A stretch of DNA of 64,000 nt from CAWBFD01 sp963788115 (GTDB lineage: Bacteria; Actinomycetota; Thermoleophilia; Solirubrobacterales; 70-9): the NCBI GenBank assembly GCA_963788115.1, contig CAWBFD010000004.1, positions 496,001 through 560,000 on the forward strand, read 5' to 3'. Positions 1 through 7,990 of this stretch are shown in pieces. Position 1 is the stretch's first letter. Each line of letters opens with the position of its first letter. A program made the position numbers and the translations under genes. The notes below the pieces were generated by a model, which was not told where the DNA came from, did not search any database, and worked only from the letters and a program-made list of their open reading frames with translations.

Positions 1-777
1 GTGGCGATCGAGTTCCGGGTCCGCGCTCCCGTCGTCGAGTTCCCGCTGTTCGCCAGCCGCAACTTCGTCGGCACCAACGTGGTCGCCCTGGTCGTGACCT
101 TCGCGATGCTCGGCCAGTTCTTCTTCATGGCCCTCTACATGCAGAACATCCTTGGCTACTCGGCACTCGAGGCCGGGGTGCGCTTCCTGCCGGCGACGTT
201 GATGATCGTGGCCGTTGCGCCGCTTGCCGGCAGGCTCACCGACAGGGTCGGCTCCCGCTGGCCGATTGCCGCCGGGCTGTCGCTCGTCGCCGTCTCCCTC
301 TACTGGCTGACCACGATCGACGTCGGCACCACCTACGCCGACATCTGGCCCTCGTTCGTGCTCATTGGGCTCGGGATGGCGCTGGTGATGTCGCCGATGA
401 CAACGGCGGCGATGAACGCGGTCGCAACGGCCAAGGCCGGGATCGCCTCGGGGATCCTGTCGATGAGCCGCATGGTCGGCGGCACCCTCGGGGTGGCAGT
501 GCTCGGCGCGATCTTCCAGGGCCAGGTCGGGGCGGAGGCCGGCGCCGCCGGCACCTCCCCCGCGGCGTTCGTCGACGCGTTCGCCTCTGCGATGTGGGTC
601 GCGACGGGCGTGGTCGCGGCTGGAGTCGTGGTCACGATCGTGCTGATCACGTCAGCGCGGGGGCGGGAGCCACGCCCTGCCGAGCCCGAGCCGACCACCG
701 CCGAGCGGGCGGCGCTCGAGGGCGCCGGAGCGGGCCCCACGGGGGGGCTCGCTACGGCCGACCATCGGACGGGCTGA
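1..777 (+). CDS. MFS (DHA2/EmrB-like) multidrug transporter, C-terminal part
   Basis: Open from the first base, so the true start lies upstream and only the C-terminal part (about 258 residues) is present. The sequence has about six hydrophobic helices. A conserved MFS loop motif (GRLTDRVGSRWP, near residue 78) sits between helices, and a small-residue-rich segment resembles motif C of 14-TM drug:H+ antiporters. These features fit the second half of a DHA2-family drug exporter acting in the cytoplasmic membrane. The tail of about 40 residues is hydrophilic and Pro/Glu-rich. It converges on bioD with a 28-base gap. The substrate cannot be read from the sequence. Confidence 0.85.
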   Translation: MAIEFRVRAPVVEFPLFASRNFVGTNVVALVVTFAMLGQFFFMALYMQNILGYSALEAGVRFLPATLMIVAVAPLAGRLTDRVGSRWPIAAGLSLVAVSLYWLTTIDVGTTYADIWPSFVLIGLGMALVMSPMTTAAMNAVATAKAGIASGILSMSRMVGGTLGVAVLGAIFQGQVGAEAGAAGTSPAAFVDAFASAMWVATGVVAAGVVVTIVLITSARGREPRPAEPEPTTAERAALEGAGAGPTGGLATADHRTG

Positions 778-805
778 GGCCCCGCCGGCCCGCAAACCTC
801 GGCGA

Positions 806-1471
806 TCAGGGCGTCAGGCCCAGAAGCGGCCACCCGTCGGGGTCGGCCAGGTCGATCGGAGCGAGCGTCTCGACCCTGACCCCGCCCAGGCGTGCAATCG
901 CCTCGCGGTTGGAGCTCTCGACCGTCGATGGCTCTGCCGGCCAGGGGGTGAGCACGACGGCGATCGGCACGAGCCCCACCGACCGCACCGCCTCGAGCGT
1001 CAGCAGCGTGTGGTTGATCGTCCCCAGGCCGGGCGGCGCCGCGATCGCCACCGGCAGGCCGAGGTCGCGGGCGAAGTCGCGCACGAGGTAGCCGAGCGTC
1101 AGCGGCACCAGGAAGCCGCCAACGCCCTCGCAGACGAGAACGTCGGCGCCCGCCGCGGCGCGTCGGGCTGCCGCGAGCACGCGACCCGGGTCGATCCGCT
1201 CCCCGGCGAGCTCCGCGCCGAGGTGGGGGGACACCGGCGGTCCGAATCGATACGGAGCGATCTCGTCGTCGGTTTGGGATGAGCCGGCCGCGAGGCGGAG
1301 CAGCTCGTGATCGGGCGGGGCAAGGGCATTCCGGGAGTCGTCGACGCCGCTGAGCGCCGGCTTGAACACCGCCACGCGCTCGCCCGCGCGGGCGTTGGTG
1401 CGCGCGATCGTGCTCGCCACCACGGTCTTTCCCACCTCGGTCCCGGTGCCGGTCACGAACACGCCGCGCAT
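806..1471 (-). CDS. bioD: ATP-dependent dethiobiotin synthetase BioD
   Basis: Catalyses the penultimate biotin step: ATP-dependent carboxylation and ring closure of 7,8-diaminopelargonate to dethiobiotin. The 221-residue length is normal for the family. The N-terminus carries the BioD P-loop GTGTEVGKT (residues 8-16), followed by the substrate-binding FKP segment near 36 and an EGVGG motif in the middle. It is the last gene of a leftward cluster bioB, bioF, MBL-like, bioD, 12 bases behind the MBL-like gene, so co-transcription is likely. The ATG at 1471 aligns with the usual BioD N-terminus. Confidence 0.95.
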   Translation of the reverse strand: MRGVFVTGTGTEVGKTVVASTIARTNARAGERVAVFKPALSGVDDSRNALAPPDHELLRLAAGSSQTDDEIAPYRFGPPVSPHLGAELAGERIDPGRVLAAARRAAAGADVLVCEGVGGFLVPLTLGYLVRDFARDLGLPVAIAAPPGLGTINHTLLTLEAVRSVGLVPIAVVLTPWPAEPSTVESSNREAIARLGGVRVETLAPIDLADPDGWPLLGLTP

Positions 1472-1483
1472 GCGCCCGACCTC

Positions 1484-2095
1484 TCAGGCGCTCGTCTGGA
1501 GCGCCCGGGACAGCTCCTCGCGCCCACGGCGGAGCACCGGGTCGCCGTGCGAGACCAGCACCAGCTCGATCGGACGATCCAGGAGCGGTCGCAGCGCTTC
1601 ACCCAGCTCGGCGACCGTTTGCCGGCCGCGCAGGTACCCGAGCCACGATTGGGGGCAGAGCCGCAGCCCGCCTCGACCGTCCCCCAGCAGCCGATCGCCG
1701 GGGACCAGCGCGCGGGGCTCGGGCAGCCACACCATGGTCTCGCCGAAGCCGCGCACGGGGACCGTCTCCACCCCCTGCGGCAGCGCGGCCTTGGCGCGCG
1801 AGGTCGAGGCCCCGCAGCGCTCCACGAACCGATCACGGCTGCGGCGGTGGAAGCCGATCGTGGTGATCACGGCCACCCGGCCGCGGACGAGCGGGTCGAT
1901 CTCGCTCCAGAATTCCGGCTCGCTATCCGCCGGCACGAGCGGATCGACCAACGTCAGCGCGTCCGGTCCCTCCCACGCGACGCACCCGACCAGCTCGGGC
2001 CAGTCGCCGGCGCTCCCGGGAGCGGCATCGGGGCGCCATTCCGGATGGGCGGCGGTCCAGCGGTAAAGCCCTGGTCGGATCTCCGTCAGGATCAT
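1484..2095 (-). CDS. Metallo-beta-lactamase-fold-like protein, metal site degenerate
   Basis: 203 residues with the layout of a small MBL-fold protein: an N-terminal strand pair (GLYRWTAAHPEW), a LVDPL turn, a GDRLLGDG segment and a SHGDPV C-terminal motif. The zinc-binding HxHxDH signature is absent. The equivalent position reads GFHRRSRDRF, so a di-zinc hydrolase activity is doubtful. It sits between bioF (8-base gap) and bioD (12-base gap) and must be co-transcribed with them. Placement suggests a link to biotin synthesis or pimeloyl supply, but no function can be assigned. It could equally be a passenger gene. Confidence 0.7.
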   Translation of the reverse strand: MILTEIRPGLYRWTAAHPEWRPDAAPGSAGDWPELVGCVAWEGPDALTLVDPLVPADSEPEFWSEIDPLVRGRVAVITTIGFHRRSRDRFVERCGASTSRAKAALPQGVETVPVRGFGETMVWLPEPRALVPGDRLLGDGRGGLRLCPQSWLGYLRGRQTVAELGEALRPLLDRPIELVLVSHGDPVLRRGREELSRALQTSA

Positions 2096-2103
2096 CGTGC
2101 GCG

Positions 2104-3303
2104 TCAGGCGGCTCGGGCGGTCGGGATCCCCGAGCCGATCCCAAGCTCACGGGCTGCGTCGGCGATCGCTCGGCCAGCATCCCGGAGCTCCTCAACGCGG
2201 TGCGTCGCCATCACCGCCAGCCGCAGCCGCGAGCTCCCCTCCGGCACGGTCGGCGGGCGGATCGCCTGGGCGAAGACGCCGCGTTCGAGCGCCCGCTCGC
2301 ACAGCTCGAGCGCGGTTCCGGCATCCCCGACCACGAGCGGGATGATCTGGGTGCGCGACGGACCGGGCTCGAGGCCCCGCTCGACCAGCGCACCGCGCAG
2401 GACTTCGGCGTTGCCCCGGAGCCGCTCGACCAGCTCGGGTTGCCGCTCCACGAGTTCGAGCGCCGCCAGCGCGGCGGCGGCGGCGGGCGGCGGCGGCGCT
2501 GTGGAGAAGATGAACGGGCGGGCGGTGTTCACCAGCAGGTCGATCAGCTCCGCGCCGGCGCAGACGTAGGCGCCGTAGCTTCCCAGCGCCTTGCCCAGGG
2601 TGCCGACGATTACATCGACCTCGCTCGAGAGGCCCGCCTCGGCCACGGCGCCACGCCCCCCGGGCCCCAGCGCGCCGGTCCCGTGGGCCTCGTCGATCAG
2701 CAGCCGGCATCGATGGCGGCGGGAGAGCTCCACCAGCTCGGCGATCGGCGCGACGTCGCCGTCCATCGAGAAGACCCCGTCGCTCGCGATCAGAGCCGCT
2801 CGCTCGCCCGCGCGGCGAAGCCCCCAGGCGAGGTGATCGGTGTCGAGGTGGCGGTAGACGAAGGTCTCCGCCCGCGACAGGCGACAGCCGTCGATGATGC
2901 TGGCGTGGTTGAGCTGGTCGGAGAAGACCACCTCGCCACGCCCCGCCAGGGCGGCGATCGTGCCGGTGTTGGCCAGATACCCGGAGCCGAACAGCAGGGC
3001 GGCTTCGGCTCGCTTGAACTCGGCCAGGCGATGCTCCAGCCGCCGGTGGATCGTCATCGTCCCCGAGATCAGCCGCGACGCGCCGGCACCGGCGCCGAGC
3101 CTGCGCGCCGCCTCGGCCGCCGCCGCGCGGACGCGGGGGTGGTCGGCGAGTCCCAGGTAGTTGTTCGCGCACAGCAGCAGGACATCCGCGCCATCCAGGA
3201 GCACCCGCGGCCCCTGCGGCCCCTCGATCAGGCGCAGGCGGCGGTGGAGCCCGGCGCGTCGAAGCTCCGCGAGGCGCTCGCCGACGTCCGTCACGCGGCC
3301 CAT
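2104..3303 (-). CDS. bioF: 8-amino-7-oxononanoate synthase BioF
   Basis: PLP-dependent alpha-oxoamine synthase that condenses pimeloyl thioester with alanine in biotin synthesis. 399 residues, close to the family norm. Visible features are the NNYLGL motif (47-52), LNHASIIDG (131-139, stacking His133), LLIDEAHGTG (201-210) and the Schiff-base lysine in GTLGKALG (Lys238). The TLGKALG context matches BioF/KBL rather than serine palmitoyltransferase. Its position between bioB and bioD makes BioF the reading. A perfect inverted repeat ends a few bases upstream of the ATG at 3303. KBL activity is the only realistic alternative. Confidence 0.92.
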   Translation of the reverse strand: MGRVTDVGERLAELRRAGLHRRLRLIEGPQGPRVLLDGADVLLLCANNYLGLADHPRVRAAAAEAARRLGAGAGASRLISGTMTIHRRLEHRLAEFKRAEAALLFGSGYLANTGTIAALAGRGEVVFSDQLNHASIIDGCRLSRAETFVYRHLDTDHLAWGLRRAGERAALIASDGVFSMDGDVAPIAELVELSRRHRCRLLIDEAHGTGALGPGGRGAVAEAGLSSEVDVIVGTLGKALGSYGAYVCAGAELIDLLVNTARPFIFSTAPPPPAAAAALAALELVERQPELVERLRGNAEVLRGALVERGLEPGPSRTQIIPLVVGDAGTALELCERALERGVFAQAIRPPTVPEGSSRLRLAVMATHRVEELRDAGRAIADAARELGIGSGIPTARAA

Positions 3304-3315
3304 CCGGAGCCACCA

Positions 3316-3352
3316 TGGCGCCTTTGTTCGGATATGCCGAACAAAGGCGCCA
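3316..3352. repeat. Perfect 16-bp inverted repeat in the bioB-bioF gap
   Basis: Left arm 3316-3331 and right arm 3337-3352 are exact reverse complements (core arm GGCGCCTTTGTTCGG) around the 5-base spacer ATATG. It lies in the 85-base gap after bioB and ends 13 bases before the bioF start. No U-tract follows on either strand, so it is not a classic terminator. It could be an operator, an attenuator near the bioF ribosome-binding region, or an RNA processing or stability hairpin. Confidence 0.85.
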
Positions 3353-3388
3353 GGAGGAGGGGGCAGGGGGCGGAACGCACGTCCCGCG

Positions 3389-4555
3389 CTAGTCGCCCCA
3401 GCCGGGTGGCTCGGTGGCGGCCGCGCTCTCGCTGGGTCGCCGTGGGTAGGCCGGCGGCCGTCCCTTCCTCCTGATCACCCGCAGCTGCGTCGAGGGGTCC
3501 CAGAAGTTCGCTTCGCTCTGCAGGTCGATCAGCTCGTCCACCGGCGTCCGCGGCGCCTCGCCCTCGAGCCGGCCCGAGCGGTTGTCGGGCCGCGGATTCG
3601 ACCCGTTGTCAGCCTGCCGGGCCACATTCAGCCCAAGCTCCTCGAACATCTCGCGGTCGTCGGCCGGCTCGGCCCCGAGCGTCGTCAGGAAGTTGCCCAT
3701 CATCACCCCGTTGAGCCCGGCCTTGACCGCAAGCGGCTGGAGGTCGGCGAGGTTCTCGACCCGTCCCCCGCAGAGGCGGAAGAGGGCCTCGGGAAGGATC
3801 AGGCGGAAGATCGCGACCCATTTCACGACCTCCCACGGGTCCATGAGCTCGCGATCGCCGAACTTGGTCCCCGGGCGCGGGTTGAGCAGGTTGATCGGCA
3901 CCGAGGTGGGGTTGACCTCGGCCAGCTCGAACGCCATCTCGACCCGTTGGCGTGGTGACTCGCCGAGATTCAAGATGCCGCCCACGCAGGTCTCCATCCC
4001 CGCCTGCTTGACCGCGTCGATGGTCCGCATCCGGCCCTCGTAGCGGACCGTGGTCGTGACCTCGTCGTAGTAGGAGCGAGCCGTCTCAACGTTGTGGTGC
4101 ACACGCTGGATCCCGGTCTCGGCCAGGCGGCGGGCGCGATCGGGAGAGATGTGGCCGATCGAGACGCAGCGCTTGAGGTTGGTCCGCTCCGCGACCAGGC
4201 GGGCGCCCTCCAGCACGTTCTCGAAGTCTCGTTTCGAGAGCCCCTGTCCCTGGGTCACCATGCAGAACCGATGGGCGCCCGCGGCCTCGGCCGCCCGCGC
4301 ATGCTCCAGGATCTGCGCCGGCTCCATCATCGCGTGCATCGGGGTGTCCGCCTCGGCGTGGCGTGACTGGGCGCAGAAGCCGCAGTCCTCGGCGCAGCCG
4401 CCCGACTTGGCGTTGACCAGCGAGCACATGTCGGTGGACTCCCCGAAGCGCTCGCGCCGCACGGCCCAGGCGCGCTCGACCAGGCCCCCGATCTCGTCGC
4501 GATCGGTGATCGCCCCGAGCTCGAGCGCCTCCTCGAAGCTGATCAGCGGCGGCAT
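3389..4555 (-). CDS. bioB: Biotin synthase BioB (radical SAM)
   Basis: Inserts sulfur into dethiobiotin using S-adenosylmethionine and Fe-S clusters. The radical-SAM cysteines are in GGCAEDCGFCAQS (Cys54, 58, 61 from the chosen start). Further BioB motifs follow, including HNVETARSYY, GGILNLGES and LLNPRPGT. The ATG at 4555 is preferred because it begins directly with a normal BioB N-terminus; a TTG at 4606 would add 17 residues. The C-terminus extends about 65 residues past the usual BioB end and is Arg/Pro-rich and probably disordered. It is the first gene of the leftward biotin cluster. Confidence 0.95.
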   Translation of the reverse strand: MPPLISFEEALELGAITDRDEIGGLVERAWAVRRERFGESTDMCSLVNAKSGGCAEDCGFCAQSRHAEADTPMHAMMEPAQILEHARAAEAAGAHRFCMVTQGQGLSKRDFENVLEGARLVAERTNLKRCVSIGHISPDRARRLAETGIQRVHHNVETARSYYDEVTTTVRYEGRMRTIDAVKQAGMETCVGGILNLGESPRQRVEMAFELAEVNPTSVPINLLNPRPGTKFGDRELMDPWEVVKWVAIFRLILPEALFRLCGGRVENLADLQPLAVKAGLNGVMMGNFLTTLGAEPADDREMFEELGLNVARQADNGSNPRPDNRSGRLEGEAPRTPVDELIDLQSEANFWDPSTQLRVIRRKGRPPAYPRRPSESAAATEPPGWGD

Positions 4556-4682
4556 GGTCGCCGGCCAGCGTAGGTCCAGCCCCGGACGGGTCGGGGTCCA
4601 GCGCAACTTTCGCCGCGGGAGCGTGTTCTAGGGGCGAGGGGTCCGGTGCCGGGGGAACGCGACACCAGCGCGCTCCGTCCTG

Positions 4683-5327
4683 CTAGCCCATCGGGGCGGC
4701 GGCCAGCGACTCCCAGAGGTAGATGCAGGCGATCGTCCGGTGGGGGCGCCACGGCTCCGCGATTCGCTCCAGCTCCTGCGCGTCGGGCAGGTGATCGAGC
4801 TCGTATGCGCTCTGGACGGCGCGGCGGATGCCGGCATCGCCGGTCGGCAGGACGTCCGGGCGCTCGAGGTGGAACATCAGGAACATCTGCGCGCTCCAGA
4901 GGCCCAGCCCGCGCACGGCGGTGATCTCGGCGATCACCGCCTCGTCGGAGAGCGTGTCGAGGCGGTCGAGCTCGAGCTCGCCGTTCTCGACGTGGGTGGC
5001 GAGGTCGCGGAGGTACTCGACCTTGCGTCCGGATAGCCCGGCGGCGCGCAGCTCGCGCGGCTCGATCGCGAGCAGCTCGGCGGGGGTCGGCGAGCGATCT
5101 CCGAAGCGCTCGAGCACGCGTCCGTAGATCGCCGCCGCAGCCCTCGCCGAGACCTGCTGGCCGACGATGCTGCGCACGAGCGTGCCGTACGCGTCGGTCC
5201 TGGGCCGTCCGCGGCGACGATGCTCGAACGAGAGCTCCCCGAAGCGGGCGATGAGCTCCGCCAGCACCGGGTCGGCGGCGGCGAGCGCTCGATGTGGGGT
5301 GGGGCCGACGGCTACCGTCCCCGCCAC
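4683..5327 (-). CDS. DNA-3-methyladenine glycosylase II-like (HhH-GPD)
   Basis: About 214 residues forming a bare HhH-GPD glycosylase domain, without the AlkA N-terminal beta domain. The motif order fits: LVRSIVGQQVSARAAAAIYGR, a helix-hairpin-helix in EITAVRGLGLWSAQMFLMF, then LPTGDAGIRRAV carrying the catalytic Asp. It should excise alkylated bases from DNA. The GTG at 5327 overlaps the end of the enoyl-CoA hydratase gene by 16 bases. It is chosen because the family N-terminus (RALAAADPVLAELI) lies just downstream, but GTG 5267 is possible. A second, divergent AlkA-like gene is at 62583. Confidence 0.85.
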   Translation of the reverse strand: MAGTVAVGPTPHRALAAADPVLAELIARFGELSFEHRRRGRPRTDAYGTLVRSIVGQQVSARAAAAIYGRVLERFGDRSPTPAELLAIEPRELRAAGLSGRKVEYLRDLATHVENGELELDRLDTLSDEAVIAEITAVRGLGLWSAQMFLMFHLERPDVLPTGDAGIRRAVQSAYELDHLPDAQELERIAEPWRPHRTIACIYLWESLAAAPMG

Positions 5328-6124
5328 CGCGGCTTGCGCTTCTCGGCGAAGGCGCGGACTCCCTCCCGGAAGTCCTCGGACTCGAAGCACGAGCGCCGCA
5401 GCTCGATCAGCTCGCGCTCCTGCTCCGCGCTCAGCCGCGGGGACCCGGCGAGGGTCTCGATCGCGCGCTTGTTGCCGCGCAGCGACAGCGGCGCGTTGGC
5501 GGCGATCTCGGCCGCGAGCTCGACCGCCGCCGCCTCCAGCCGCTCGTCCGGGAACACCTCGTTGACCAGCCCGATCGCCTCGGCGCGACGGGCGCCGATG
5601 GTGCGGCCGACCAGGAACAGCTCCTTGGTGCGGGCGATGCCGATCGCGTCGATGAACCGGTCGAGCCCGGTGTGGCCGTAGATCAGGCCGAGCTTGGCCG
5701 GCGGCATCCCCAGGGTGGCGCTCGCGGCGCAGATCCGCAGGTCGCAGCGGACCGCCAGCTCGAGGCCGCCGCCGAGGCAATGCCCGTTGATCGCGGCGAG
5801 GATGGGGTAGGGATGGGCGCTGATCTCCTCCATCGCCTCGTGGAAGGGGTGGGCGACGAGCGCCTCGGCCTCCTCGGTGAAGCCCTCGTCTGGGATCCCG
5901 CCGATGTCATAGCCGGCCGAGAAGGTCTCACCATCTCCGGTGACGATCAGGCAGCGGGTCTCGATCCCCTCCGCCAAGGGCGGCAGCGCGGCCGCCAGCC
6001 CGGCGAGCAGCTCGTGGTCCAGCGCCCCGCGCTTCTCGGGGTTGTGAATTCGCAGGCGGGCGACCGCCTCGGCCGGGCGGTCGAGCAGCAGCTTGCCGCT
6101 CGCCAGCTCACGGGGCTCGGCCAC
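5312..6124 (-). CDS. Enoyl-CoA hydratase/isomerase family protein
   Basis: 270-residue crotonase-fold protein. The two oxyanion-hole regions are visible: GETFSAGYDIGG (about residues 66-77) and AAINGHCLGGGLELAVRCDL (about 106-125). The second glutamate region (TLGMPPAKLGLIYGHTG) is altered compared with strict hydratases, so isomerase, hydrolase or other crotonase chemistry is possible. It starts 7 bases after the small biotin carrier and overlaps the glycosylase downstream, so a three-gene leftward operon is likely. Acyl-CoA metabolism is recurrent in the window. Confidence 0.88.
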   Translation of the reverse strand: MAEPRELASGKLLLDRPAEAVARLRIHNPEKRGALDHELLAGLAAALPPLAEGIETRCLIVTGDGETFSAGYDIGGIPDEGFTEEAEALVAHPFHEAMEEISAHPYPILAAINGHCLGGGLELAVRCDLRICAASATLGMPPAKLGLIYGHTGLDRFIDAIGIARTKELFLVGRTIGARRAEAIGLVNEVFPDERLEAAAVELAAEIAANAPLSLRGNKRAIETLAGSPRLSAEQERELIELRRSCFESEDFREGVRAFAEKRKPRWRGR

Positions 6125-6131
6125 CGCCGCC

Positions 6132-6344
6132 TTACTCGAGGACCACGAGGACGTCGCCCTCCTGGACCGACTGGCCCTCCTCGCAGCGGATGCCCGAGAC
6201 CCTGCCGGCTTCCTCGGCCTCCACCGGCATCTCCATCTTCATCGACTCGAGGATCACCACGGTGTCGCCCTCGGAGACCTGGTCGCCCACGGCGACCTCG
6301 ATCTTCCACACGGTCCCGGTGATGTGGGCCTCCACGTCGGGCAC
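6132..6344 (-). CDS. Stand-alone biotinyl carrier domain (BCCP-like)
   Basis: A 70-residue single-domain protein too small for most ORF filters. It has the biotinylation motif ESMKME (acceptor Lys36) inside a complete lipoyl/biotinyl beta-barrel with mirrored VGDQVSEGD and EGQSVQEGD repeats. It should carry the carboxyl group for an acyl-CoA carboxylase, like the 1.3S-type carriers. The GTG at 6344 gives a start at the barrel's first strand. A carboxyltransferase partner is encoded at 22419; no biotin carboxylase is in the window. The gene is divergent from the glycosyltransferase with a 22-base gap. Confidence 0.88.
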   Translation of the reverse strand: MPDVEAHITGTVWKIEVAVGDQVSEGDTVVILESMKMEMPVEAEEAGRVSGIRCEEGQSVQEGDVLVVLE

Positions 6345-6366
6345 TGGCGCGGCACAATAGCCACAC

Positions 6367-7146
6367 GTGGCGGCGGAGGAGGAGGCTCGAGGGGCACCGA
6401 AGGAGCCGGCGGCGGGCCCTCGCGCGCCGGCCGCGACCTCGGGCCCGATCGTGATCGTGGCCGCCCGCAACGAGGCCGATCGGGTCGGCTCGACCCTCGC
6501 GGCCCTGGCCGACGCGTTCCCGGGCGCCGAGCTCTGGGTTGCGGACGACGCCTCAACCGATGCGACGGCCGAGGTCGCGCTGGTCCACGGTGCGCATGTC
6601 GTCAGCCGCGGGAGCCCGCACGGGAAGGGCGGCAACGTATCCGCGGTCGCGGAGGCAATTCGCCATCGCGCCTCCGAGCCCGACCCGCCCACGTTCCTGC
6701 TCTGCGACGCCGACCTCGGTGCCTCGGCCGGCGAGCTGCGCGCGCTCGTGGACTCGGTGGAGGCCGGCGGCGAGTGTGACCTCGCGATCGCGACGTTACG
6801 TGAGCGCGTCGGGGGCGGCTTCGGGATCGCCCTGCGCTTCGCTCGCTGGGCGATCGAGCGCCGCTGCGGCTACCGCGCGATCGCGCCGATCTCGGGCCAG
6901 CGCGCGATGCGTGCCGCCGTGTTCCTCGCGGTCACCCCGTTCGCCCCGGGCTTCGGCATGGAGATCGGGATCACGATCGATGCTGTCCGGAGCGGGGTCG
7001 GCATCTGCGAGATCGAGCTCGATCTCGATCATCGGCCGACCGGCCGCACGCCGCGCGGCTTCCTCCACCGCGGGCGCCAGCTCCTTGATTTCGCCAGGGT
7101 CTACCGTGCCCGCCGGGGCCGTAACCGGGTTACGCAGGACGGGTAG
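6367..7146 (+). CDS. Family 2 glycosyltransferase (polyprenyl/dolichol-P type)
   Basis: 259 residues with a GT-A fold. The nucleotide-sugar site is IVIVAARNEADRVGSTL near residue 22, then VADDASTDAT (DD motif) and LLCDADLGAS (DxD-like). The later SGQRAMR segment and C-terminal HRPTGRTPRGF resemble dolichyl-phosphate-glucose/mannose synthase-like enzymes. No membrane helix is evident, so it is probably cytosolic and membrane-associated. GTG 6367 is the start. A weak hairpin with a T-tail lies between it and the acyltransferase that follows; the pair may serve envelope lipid or glycolipid synthesis. Confidence 0.8.
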   Translation: MAAEEEARGAPKEPAAGPRAPAATSGPIVIVAARNEADRVGSTLAALADAFPGAELWVADDASTDATAEVALVHGAHVVSRGSPHGKGGNVSAVAEAIRHRASEPDPPTFLLCDADLGASAGELRALVDSVEAGGECDLAIATLRERVGGGFGIALRFARWAIERRCGYRAIAPISGQRAMRAAVFLAVTPFAPGFGMEIGITIDAVRSGVGICEIELDLDHRPTGRTPRGFLHRGRQLLDFARVYRARRGRNRVTQDG

Positions 7147-7155
7147 GAGAGACGG

Positions 7156-7180
7156 GAGCCGGCGGTGCCGGCTTCGTTTT
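7156..7180 (+). terminator. Short GC hairpin with T-tail
   Basis: AGCCGGC (7157-7163) pairs with GCCGGCT (7167-7173) over the loop GGT and is followed by TCGTTTT. The stem is only 7 bp and the tail is short. It lies in the 38-base gap before the acyltransferase, so it could be a partial terminator or attenuator. Confidence 0.4.
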
Positions 7181-7184
7181 GCTG

Positions 7185-7979
7185 ATGTCCGAGATCAAGC
7201 CACAGGTCTATCGCGACCCGCGCCCGGCGGAGGCGTTCACGAAGTACCACGAGTGGGCGCGCGCGCACGCACCCGGCTGGACCTACGGTGCGGTCCGGTT
7301 GCTGGTCACCCCGGTGGCGCTGGGGCTCTACCGCTGCCGGGCGATCGGCACTGAGCACGTCCCGCGGACGGGCCCGCTGATCCTCGCCCCGAACCACTTC
7401 TCGAACATGGATCACTTCTTCGCCGGCGTCTACCTGCGGCGGCGGATCCAGTTCCTGGCCAAGTCACAGCTATTCGGCAAGAACCCGATCCTCACCTACG
7501 TCTACCAGCACGGCGGCGTCTTCCCGGTGCGCCGCGGGCACCGCGACCAGGAGACGTTCAAGACCGCGCACGCGATCCTCGATCGTGGCGGCTGCGTGCT
7601 GATCTACGTCGAGGGCGGGCGCTCGCGGACCGGCGGCCTCGGTCACCCGCGCCCAGGAGTCGGGCGCCTGGCACTCGAGTCGGGGGCCCCGGTGGTCCCG
7701 GTGGCGATCCACGGCTCCGCGGGCGTCCGCGGGTGGCGACGGCTCCGGTTCCCCAAGGTGACCGTCCAGTACGGCGCGCCCATGACGTTCGGGCCGGTCG
7801 AGCGCCCGAGCCGCGACGAGCAGCAGGAGGCCGCGGAGCGCATCTTCGTTCCGGTACGGGCAATGTACGCGGCGCTGGAGGAGCGGGGCAGGGACGGCGT
7901 GATCCGTTCGCTGCGCGCCGGCGAACCGGAGGCCCAGGACGCATCCGAGGGCGAGAAGGTGACGAGCTCGGCTCCCTGA
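7185..7979 (+). CDS. 1-acylglycerol-3-phosphate O-acyltransferase family (PlsC-like)
   Basis: 264 residues. The acyltransferase motif I NHFSNMD (His71, Asp76) is intact. A motif III-like YVEGGRSRTG segment replaces the common EGTRS, and PVVPVAIHG follows. It should transfer acyl chains to lysophosphatidate or a related acceptor at the membrane. ATG 7185 is chosen over TTG 7179. It follows a glycosyltransferase and is convergent with an MBL hydrolase (11-base gap). The C-terminal 30 residues are hydrophilic. The acyl acceptor is uncertain because this family also includes glycolipid acyltransferases. Confidence 0.85.
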   Translation: MSEIKPQVYRDPRPAEAFTKYHEWARAHAPGWTYGAVRLLVTPVALGLYRCRAIGTEHVPRTGPLILAPNHFSNMDHFFAGVYLRRRIQFLAKSQLFGKNPILTYVYQHGGVFPVRRGHRDQETFKTAHAILDRGGCVLIYVEGGRSRTGGLGHPRPGVGRLALESGAPVVPVAIHGSAGVRGWRRLRFPKVTVQYGAPMTFGPVERPSRDEQQEAAERIFVPVRAMYAALEERGRDGVIRSLRAGEPEAQDASEGEKVTSSAP

Positions 7980-7990
7980 GGCGTGGGCCG

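Noticed and set aside
2104..3303. Reading the bioF gene as 2-amino-3-ketobutyrate CoA ligase
   Set aside because: It sits in a biotin cluster and no threonine dehydrogenase is adjacent; BioF is the simpler assignment.
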